Shown here one piece after another: positions 1 through 4,679 of a stretch of 5,990 nucleotides of DNA. Source of the stretch: Desulfobacterales bacterium (lineage in GTDB: Bacteria; Desulfobacterota; Desulfobacteria; Desulfobacterales; Desulfosalsimonadaceae); contig JAOZOL010000157.1 of NCBI GenBank assembly GCA_029933295.1, forward strand, positions 1 to 5,990, read 5' to 3'. Both the position numbers and the translations under genes were made by a program. The notes beneath the pieces were generated by a model. The model saw only the letters and a program-made list of their open reading frames with translations. It ran no database searches and had not been told where the DNA came from. Position 1 is the first letter of the stretch. Every line of letters starts with the position of its first letter.

Positions 1-1021
1 CTTCCTTTGTCAGGCGCTTGTCAATATTAACATCCTTGTCATAGTACGGCCCGTGGTAATAATCCGGACGGCACGGCATGGCGCCTTCCCCTGCTTCGGT
101 CCGGGCGATGGTTTGAATAAACTGGTCCATCTGAAAAGATTCCTGCAGATTTCTCGGGGCCTTTGCCGGCACATGCTCACAGGTTTCTGAAATCCGCATC
201 AATTCTTCCTTGCGCTTGGGGTTGGATTCAAAATTTTCTGCAATAATCCGGGCCAGACGCGCATAACGCTCCGCAAGAATAATACACGCTTCAAGAATAA
301 TCTGCATGGCTTCCCAGTTGAGCATCTTGTCATATAAAGGCAGAATGTCCGGACCGGGATTGCCGGAGGTTCTCTTTTCAGCCGCATCCATGTGTCCGTC
401 GATTTCCTCAATAATATCTTCAAACCCCCGTTTACCGGTCAATATATATTCATAATCCTTGCCGGAATAACCGTAGGCTGAAGTGGGAACACCCCAGCCG
501 ATAACACCGCTCATGAACTTGACCAAATCTTCCGGATCAAGGATCCTGCCCAGCTTGTCAATCGATGTTTGCCCGCCCCAGTAGTCGGTCAATTCGGCAA
601 TGGTTTTAAGTGATTCTTCTTGCGGTTCAGGGATAATGCCGGCTTCGTTATATACTTCCTCATTAACAATACTGGCACCTTCGATCATCCAATCTATAGT
701 GTTTGGCAGCCCCCCCACATACCCGACAAGCTGCGCATGATCGGTGATGAAAATTGTTTTATTTTCAAGTACGTTGGCCAGAGCTTTTGCCTTTCTCAGC
801 ATCTGGGGATCACGGTCATTCTCTTTCCAAGCTTCGGTAAAAAGAATCGCACGATCAAGGTTTATTTTAATCCCCGGATTATAAGCACCGCCGACCGCCC
901 CTTTTTTCCATACCGATTTTCTTAAGTAATCCAGTCGCTTGGATCGCGTTTTTTCAGCAACCCACCACCATTCCTGGTCTTTTTCATGCTTTTTTAGTTC
1001 TTTTGCCGCTGTCGCTGTCAT
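1..1021 (-). CDS. assA: Second alkylsuccinate synthase-type glycyl radical enzyme, alpha subunit (3' partial)
   Basis: This is the N-terminal 340 residues of a second fumarate-adding glycyl radical enzyme, cut by the left window edge. The frame is open with no stop from the ATG at 1021 to the edge. It aligns residue for residue, without gaps, to residues 1-340 of the complete alpha subunit next to it (about 56 differences, roughly 83% identical). It shares the WWW at 18-20, the EKTRSKRLDYLRK segment and the GVIGWGVPTSAYGY segment. The start is fixed by AGGAGG seven bases upstream and by homology. Differences cluster at 104-113, 246-251 and 298-314, where bulky residues of the neighbour (W300, F308, Y311) are replaced by Q, T and G. 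This suggests a different hydrocarbon substrate (inference). The catalytic Cys, Arg and radical Gly would lie beyond the edge, so activity cannot be judged. The gene follows the first alpha by 143 bp and has no gamma subunit gene of its own in front of it. Confidence 0.85.
   Translation of the reverse strand, partial: MTATAAKELKKHEKDQEWWWVAEKTRSKRLDYLRKSVWKKGAVGGAYNPGIKINLDRAILFTEAWKENDRDPQMLRKAKALANVLENKTIFITDHAQLVGYVGGLPNTIDWMIEGASIVNEEVYNEAGIIPEPQEESLKTIAELTDYWGGQTSIDKLGRILDPEDLVKFMSGVIGWGVPTSAYGYSGKDYEYILTGKRGFEDIIEEIDGHMDAAEKRTSGNPGPDILPLYDKMLNWEAMQIILEACIILAERYARLARIIAENFESNPKRKEELMRISETCEHVPAKAPRNLQESFQMDQFIQTIARTEAGEGAMPCRPDYYHGPYYDKDVNIDKRLTKE
1..1021. repeat. Direct repeat, copy within the second alpha subunit gene
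   Basis: This is the partner of 2637-3657, read in the same orientation. The repeat certainly continues past the left edge, so its full length cannot be seen. Confidence 0.9.
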
Positions 1022-1028
1022 TTTATTT

Positions 1029-1034
1029 CCTCCT
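1029..1034 (-). promoter_or_regulatory. Ribosome binding site of the second alpha subunit
   Basis: The minus strand reads AGGAGG here, seven bases before the ATG at 1021. It supports that start and shows that the downstream paralog is translated independently. Confidence 0.8.
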
Positions 1035-1105
1035 GAAATGTTTTATAGATAGAGTAGAAAAGTCTTCCCTGCAACGCAGGTTTGTGTTTACAATGTATGG
1101 ACGGA

Positions 1106-1156
1106 GTTTATCACGAAATAAATGCCGCAGGATTGAATAGTTATTTCGTGACAAAC
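1106..1156. repeat. Intergenic inverted repeat between the two alpha genes
   Basis: Arms 1106-1121 and 1141-1156 are complementary at 15 of 16 positions, including a perfect 11-bp core (TCACGAAATAA). The loop is 19 nt. It lies nine bases past the stop codon of the complete alpha subunit and about 85 bases before the next start. In the minus-strand RNA it would fold just after the first alpha gene. The stem is AT-rich and no run of U follows it, so it is not a classical intrinsic terminator. An RNA processing or 3'-end stabilising hairpin, or a protein-binding site, are the alternatives. Confidence 0.6.
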
Positions 1157-1164
1157 CCTTCTTA

Positions 1165-3657
1165 TTACAGCCCCACGACCGTTCTCTGAATAATGTTGTC
1201 CTGGGTTTTACGGCTGATGTCCACAAAATGCGCGCTGTATCCCGCTACTCGTACAATCACTTCCGCATATTTTTCAGGGTCTGACTGAGCAGCCCGCAAA
1301 GTTGTGTCATCCACCATGTTAAACTGCACATGATCCAAACCCAGATCCGCCCATGTATCCATATAGGACTTCCAGAGTTTAAACCCTTTTTCACCGGAAA
1401 GCTGGGTCGGTGAAAGGCGCTGGTTCAACAGAAAAGCACGGCCGTCTTTAATATGGTCGAATTTACTGCATGATTTGAGCACTGCGGAAGGGCCTTTCTT
1501 GTCCAGGCCCGGGCCCGGAGAAACACCGCCGTCATAAAGCGCATCCCCCAGACGCCGCCCGTTGGGCAGGGCACCCACAAGGCTGGCATAATGGATATTA
1601 CCGCTGACATTTTCAGGCAATGCCGGCCAGTTGTTACCGCTGGGGCATTTGATCTCGTGAGAATGTCTGGCCACTTCTTTGAGGCAACGGACCATTATAT
1701 CGTCCACGTAGTCATCGTCATTGCCCCACTTGGGCGCATTATTGACAAAGTCCAGCCGCATTTCCTCGTGCCCTTCCCAATCCGCTTCAAGGGCAGTGAT
1801 CAAGTCATCCATGGTATATTTTTTCTCATCAAACACGAGCTTTTTGACTGCTGCCAGGCTGTCCGCGTTTTCCACCCAGGTGAAAAAGGTCACCCAGCAG
1901 TTCCCGCGTTCACCTTCCGGACTGACCGCGTCAAGTCCGCTTTCAACCGATCTCTCCGATATGGCGGACAAAAACGGCCGGCCAAAGAATTCAGGGTCCT
2001 TGGCCCGGCCCAGGTTAACCGTTCGGACCAGAATATTCATCAACCATTCCATCTGGGCCGTCCATGCCTGGAACAGCTCTTCAAAATCCTTGAATTTTCT
2101 GGGATCACCGGTTTTCGGGCCCATCTGCATCTGCACCACCCGGTCAAAACCGTCCGACAAGGCATACTCGACCATCTTGGCGGTATTGGCGGTCGCAGAG
2201 GCCATGCGCATGGGCTGGAAACCGTGCTTGGTGGTGGGGCACGGAGACATGCACGCCTGATGCACCCAGGTCCTGGCCTCCTCTACCGGATGGCCATACC
2301 AGTACACGGTGTTTTCTACCAGGATCGGGTCATTACGCATGGAAGGGTACCCGAGCCCGTGCCGGATGCACTCAAAGCATTCTCTCATAACTTCATCCTT
2401 GACCCCTGGATGCCACCGGAAACCGAATGTGGGGTTGGACACCCGCACCAGCCGGGCAGCCTGCATAAAAGCAATGGTCAGATCATTACACGCATCCGAA
2501 CCATCCTTGTTCACACCGCCCATGGTCCATACCCACGTACCGGTGATACCCTGGAGCCCTTCCCTGGCCCACCGGGGAGCGAACACGCCGATCTCATAGG
2601 TGCGAATCATAAATTCTCCCACCAGATCAAGGGCCTCTTCCTTTGTCAGGCGCTTGTCAATATTAACATCCTTGTCATAGTACGGCCCGTGATAATAATC
2701 CGGACGGCACGGCATGGACCCTTCGTAGGCCTCGAATCTTGCCAACGTCTGAACAAACCAGTCAAATTGAAAAGATTCCTGCAGTGTTCTCGGCGGCTTT
2801 GCCGGGACCTGCTCGCAGGTCTCTGAAATCCGCATCAATTCTTCCTTGCGCTTGGGGTTGGATTCAAAATTTTCTGAGATAACCCGGGCCAGACGTGCGT
2901 AACGTCCAGCAAAATTTATCGACGCTTCAAGAATGATCTGCATGGCTTCCCAATTCAGCATCTTGTCATATAAGGGAAAAATATCCGGACCCGGTTCGCC
3001 GGAGGTCCTCTTTTCCGCCTCATCCATATAACCGTCAATTTCCTCAATAATGTCTTCAAACCCCCGTTTGCCGGTCAAAATATATTCATAATCCTTGCCG
3101 GCATAACCGTAGGCTGAAGTGGGAACACCCCAGCCGATGACACCACTCATATACTTGACAAGATCTTCCGGATTAAGGACCCTGCCCAGTTTATCAATCG
3201 CCGTTTGTCCGCCCCAGTAATCATTGATCTCGGCCATAATCTTCAAAGACTTTTCTTTAGGTTCGGGGACGGTGCCCGGCTCGTTGTAGACCTCTTCATT
3301 CACGATGCTTGCCCCTTCAGGATACCACTGAATCGTATGGGGGAGACTCCCGATATACCCAACGAGCTGCGCCTGGTCGGTTATAAAAATAGATATATTT
3401 TCAAGAACATGAGCTATGGCTTTCGCCTTTCTCAGCATCATAGGATCCTGGTCATTCTCTTTCCAGGCTTCGGTGAAAAGAATTGGACGTTCCAGATCGA
3501 TTTTAATCCCAGGATTGTAAGCGCCACCGATGGCCCCTTTTTTCCATACCGCTTTTCTTAAGTAATCCAATCGTTTGGATCGCGTTTTTTCAGCAACCCA
3601 CCACCATTCCTGGTCTTTTTCATGCTTTTTCAGTTCTTTTGTCGCTGCATTTACCAT
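1165..3657 (-). CDS. assA: Alkylsuccinate synthase-type glycyl radical enzyme, catalytic alpha subunit
   Basis: This is a complete 830-residue member of the pyruvate formate-lyase/glycyl radical family, in the X-succinate synthase group that adds hydrocarbons to fumarate in the cytoplasm under anoxia. The C-terminal glycyl radical motif is RVAGYSAHFVDIS, with Gly806 as the radical site. Cys469 in HQACMSPCPTTKHG is the thiyl cysteine. Arg484, 15 residues later, matches the spacing of the fumarate-binding Arg508 after Cys493 in BssA. The protein ends soon after the radical loop (QRTVVGL), without the longer C-terminal tail I recall for BssA. The Cys-loop sequence and the N-terminal EWWWVAEKTRSKRLDYLRK also point to the AssA/MasD branch rather than BssA. 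Residue 468 is Ala where BssA has Leu492. The frame is open up to an ATG at 3702, but the start at 3657 has a GGAGGAGA site and avoids overlap with the gamma subunit gene. A radical-SAM activase is required but is not in the window. Substrate (n-alkane, alkylarene or other) is not certain. Confidence 0.9.
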   Translation of the reverse strand: MVNAATKELKKHEKDQEWWWVAEKTRSKRLDYLRKAVWKKGAIGGAYNPGIKIDLERPILFTEAWKENDQDPMMLRKAKAIAHVLENISIFITDQAQLVGYIGSLPHTIQWYPEGASIVNEEVYNEPGTVPEPKEKSLKIMAEINDYWGGQTAIDKLGRVLNPEDLVKYMSGVIGWGVPTSAYGYAGKDYEYILTGKRGFEDIIEEIDGYMDEAEKRTSGEPGPDIFPLYDKMLNWEAMQIILEASINFAGRYARLARVISENFESNPKRKEELMRISETCEQVPAKPPRTLQESFQFDWFVQTLARFEAYEGSMPCRPDYYHGPYYDKDVNIDKRLTKEEALDLVGEFMIRTYEIGVFAPRWAREGLQGITGTWVWTMGGVNKDGSDACNDLTIAFMQAARLVRVSNPTFGFRWHPGVKDEVMRECFECIRHGLGYPSMRNDPILVENTVYWYGHPVEEARTWVHQACMSPCPTTKHGFQPMRMASATANTAKMVEYALSDGFDRVVQMQMGPKTGDPRKFKDFEELFQAWTAQMEWLMNILVRTVNLGRAKDPEFFGRPFLSAISERSVESGLDAVSPEGERGNCWVTFFTWVENADSLAAVKKLVFDEKKYTMDDLITALEADWEGHEEMRLDFVNNAPKWGNDDDYVDDIMVRCLKEVARHSHEIKCPSGNNWPALPENVSGNIHYASLVGALPNGRRLGDALYDGGVSPGPGLDKKGPSAVLKSCSKFDHIKDGRAFLLNQRLSPTQLSGEKGFKLWKSYMDTWADLGLDHVQFNMVDDTTLRAAQSDPEKYAEVIVRVAGYSAHFVDISRKTQDNIIQRTVVGL
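2637..3657. repeat. Direct repeat, copy within the complete alpha subunit gene
   Basis: This segment matches window positions 1-1021 at a constant offset of 2636 with no indels. Conservation is patchy. Near-identical blocks include 2637-2717 (one mismatch in 81), 2822-2876 (55 of 55) and 3575-3630 (56 of 56). Between them are clearly divergent stretches that correspond to variable residues. The repeat reflects tandem duplication of the alpha subunit gene. Confidence 0.9.
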
Positions 3658-3662
3658 TTTTA

Positions 3663-3670
3663 TCTCCTCC
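3663..3670 (-). promoter_or_regulatory. Ribosome binding site that sets the alpha subunit start
   Basis: GGAGGAGA on the minus strand sits five bases before the ATG at 3657. It decides in favour of a protein beginning MVNAATKELKK over the in-frame ATG at 3702, which lies inside the gamma subunit gene and would add 15 non-homologous residues. Confidence 0.85.
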
Positions 3671-3677
3671 AGAAATA

Positions 3678-3842
3678 TTATTTTTTTTGGAATTGATCGC
3701 ATTTTGATGCGTCGGTATCTTCATCGACCGGTTTTGCCTTATAATAAGCCTGCCTTGGATCAACTACCCGTTGAACACAGTCTCCGGTTGATGGATCGTC
3801 TTCAAGCGGAAAAAAATTAGTGCATTCATTACATGTGGTCAT
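3678..3842 (-). CDS. assC: Small [4Fe-4S] gamma subunit of the alkylsuccinate synthase (AssC/BssC type)
   Basis: This 54-residue protein begins MTTCNECTNFFPLEDD and ends FQKK. Its four cysteines, at 4, 7, 22 and 48, form CxxC-x14-C-x25-C. That fits the HiPIP-like fold of the small BssC/BssB and HpdC-type subunits, which bind one [4Fe-4S] cluster. In the family, this subunit docks on the alpha subunit and is thought to help control access to, and activation of, the glycyl radical site. It also has the GDCV element around the third cysteine and is acidic between the second and third. It sits directly upstream of alpha with a 20-bp gap, the same order as bssC-bssA. A very strong ribosome site (AGGGAGGTGA) precedes the ATG. 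The gene is short enough to be missed by automated callers. The gamma (AssC) rather than beta (AssB) assignment rests mainly on position. Confidence 0.85.
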   Translation of the reverse strand: MTTCNECTNFFPLEDDPSTGDCVQRVVDPRQAYYKAKPVDEDTDASKCDQFQKK

Positions 3843-3848
3843 TTGTAT

Positions 3849-3858
3849 TCACCTCCCT
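3849..3858 (-). promoter_or_regulatory. Strong ribosome binding site of the gamma subunit
   Basis: AGGGAGGTGA on the minus strand lies six bases before the ATG at 3842. It is close to a full match to the 16S rRNA tail and is the main support that this very short frame is translated. Confidence 0.85.
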
Positions 3859-3960
3859 TCAAATAATTTTTTGGTCCACTTTTGTAAGCTGGAACAATCA
3901 AAATTTAAATTTCAAAGAACCTTTGTAATCGTAATAGATGCCAGTGACTGTATCGTACCA

Positions 3961-4004
3961 CAGGCATCTCCCATGACTGACTCGTCAGTCATGGGAGATG
4001 CCTG
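3961..4004. repeat. Perfect 20-bp inverted repeat with 4-nt loop
   Basis: Arms 3961-3980 and 3985-4004 are exactly complementary around the loop CTCG. Pairing in duplex DNA extends to 21 bp per side around a central TC. The centre is the GACTGACnnGTCAGTC palindrome. Neither strand has a U-run after the stem, so it does not look like a standard terminator, although it could stop or slow transcription coming from the regulator genes. As RNA it would sit about 120 nt before the gamma subunit start. Confidence 0.8.
3975..3990. promoter_or_regulatory. Putative operator, copy 1
   Basis: This is GACTGAC-TC-GTCAGTC, a perfect 7+7 dyad with a two-base centre. The same motif recurs at 4064-4079. Short-spaced symmetric TGAC/GTCA sites of this kind are typical of TetR-family repressors. 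The binding protein is not encoded in the window, so the assignment is inference from motif form and duplication. Confidence 0.55.
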
Positions 4005-4063
4005 AAATAATAATGTGGAGTTATAAAACAAAATTTTTTGACAACTTTGCTATTGAAAAACAC

Positions 4064-4079
4064 GACTGACACGTCAGTC
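4064..4079. promoter_or_regulatory. Putative operator, copy 2
   Basis: This is GACTGAC-AC-GTCAGTC, identical to copy 1 except for one of the two centre bases. It lies 89 bp away centre to centre. It is not inside a longer hairpin, which indicates that the 16-bp dyad itself is the conserved unit. The two copies flank the AT-rich stretch 3991-4063, where a promoter for the synthase genes could lie. Confidence 0.55.
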
Positions 4080-4160
4080 ATTCTCTTTGCAATTTAATAT
4101 GTAATGTGTTTTTGAACGATTTTTTAACCCATTGTCTGTATTGTATATGCAGTAATCATT

Positions 4161-4664
4161 TCAACCCTGCTCACTTTGCATCTGCCGCAGAAGATAAAAT
4201 AATATATACTTTAACGGACTTTGAATTTCAGGCAATGCCATTACAACCTTTTCTAAAAAAATAGTGGCTCCCGCTGAATATGCCTCTTCCATTAATCCCC
4301 GATCCGGCTGAACCGTATAGCATATCACCGGTAAAACCGGAAAACTTTCCCGGATTTTTTTTACTGCATCAATAGAGATATCCGTAGCACGGCTCCGATC
4401 TCCGAATTTTCGCTGAGCATCTTCCGGCCAAAAAAGATCCAGCAGAACTAAATCCGGTTTTTCTTTTTCAATAAGATCCCGGCAGGAGTCAATCTCACCG
4501 CTTTTGATAAATTCAATGTTAACCCCGATTTTTGTTTCAGAATCAGCAAGCCCCTGCTCCAAGGATGAAATCCAGTTATCATCCCATATAAGTTGATCCG
4601 GGGGGAATTGTTTCCTGAAAAGAGGACTGAAAATATCATCTAAGAATAAAATTTTTGCGTTCAT
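4161..4664 (-). CDS. Receiver-only response regulator with extended loops
   Basis: This 167-residue cytoplasmic protein has a single CheY-like receiver domain. It shows the acidic pair Asp9-Asp10 (KILFLDD), the phospho-acceptor Asp76 (DLVLLDLFWPED), the switch Thr117 (VICYTVQ) and the conserved Lys139 (IFLEKVV). It is longer than a usual receiver of about 120 residues because of extra sequence after strand 1 (residues 12-45) and a long loop after Asp76 (residues 78-98). No DNA-binding output domain follows. It therefore probably acts by protein contact or phosphotransfer rather than as a direct transcription factor. The start at 4664 has AAGGAG six bases upstream. It lies 15 bp downstream of the sensor kinase gene, so the two are surely co-transcribed and are likely cognate partners. 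Its link to hydrocarbon metabolism is inferred only from being next to the synthase genes. Confidence 0.85.
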   Translation of the reverse strand: MNAKILFLDDIFSPLFRKQFPPDQLIWDDNWISSLEQGLADSETKIGVNIEFIKSGEIDSCRDLIEKEKPDLVLLDLFWPEDAQRKFGDRSRATDISIDAVKKIRESFPVLPVICYTVQPDRGLMEEAYSAGATIFLEKVVMALPEIQSPLKYILFYLLRQMQSEQG

Positions 4665-4670
4665 AATACG

Positions 4671-4676
4671 CTCCTT
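4671..4676 (-). promoter_or_regulatory. Ribosome binding site of the receiver gene
   Basis: AAGGAG on the minus strand lies in the 15-bp gap after the kinase stop codon, six bases before the ATG at 4664. It fixes that start and supports operon organisation with the kinase. Confidence 0.75.
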
Positions 4677-4679
4677 TTT

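Larger units (their letters stand above)
1022..1164. other. Spacer between alpha subunit genes
   Basis: This is 143 bp without a credible gene. Apart from the inverted repeat and the ribosome binding site, nothing is recognised. No CxxC-containing small ORF of gamma-subunit type and no beta subunit gene are present here. Confidence 0.6.
3843..4160. promoter_or_regulatory. Intergenic regulatory region upstream of the synthase genes
   Basis: This is 318 bp of AT-rich DNA between the receiver gene and the gamma subunit gene, with no credible gene on either strand. It must contain any promoter dedicated to the synthase operon. It holds two copies of a 16-bp palindrome (3975-3990 and 4064-4079), a 44-nt perfect hairpin sequence (3961-4004) and AT-rich DNA between the palindromes. 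No sigma-70 box pair with acceptable spacing, and no good sigma-54 -24/-12 match, could be fixed by eye on the minus strand. Confidence 0.6.

Noticed and set aside
620..925. Plus-strand open frame opposite the second alpha subunit, with a sister at 3205-3561
   Set aside because: Both are antisense shadows of the same conserved coding segment in the two paralogs. Their resemblance follows from the duplication.
1023..1226. Minus-strand 67-codon frame across the spacer, considered as a second gamma subunit
   Set aside because: It starts inside the first alpha gene in another frame, has no CxxC motif and no ribosome site.
1591..2826. Long plus-strand open frame of 411 codons opposite the alpha subunit gene
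   Set aside because: It is fully antisense to a gene with clear catalytic motifs, has low-complexity His/Pro/Arg-rich composition and matches no family. It is a shadow of the coding strand.
3658..3702. N-terminal extension of the alpha subunit to the ATG at 3702
   Set aside because: It would overlap the gamma subunit gene, is not shared with the paralog, and the ATG at 3657 has the strong ribosome site.
3961..4004. Long hairpin as a rho-independent terminator
   Set aside because: No T-run follows the stem on either strand, so only an atypical terminator could be argued.
3820..4005. Plus-strand 61-codon frame in the intergenic region
   Set aside because: It runs through the operator hairpin, has no ribosome site and has no recognisable features.
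4021..4044. Minus-strand promoter formed by TTGTCA and TATAAC
   Set aside because: The spacer is only about 13 bp, too short for a sigma-70 promoter.
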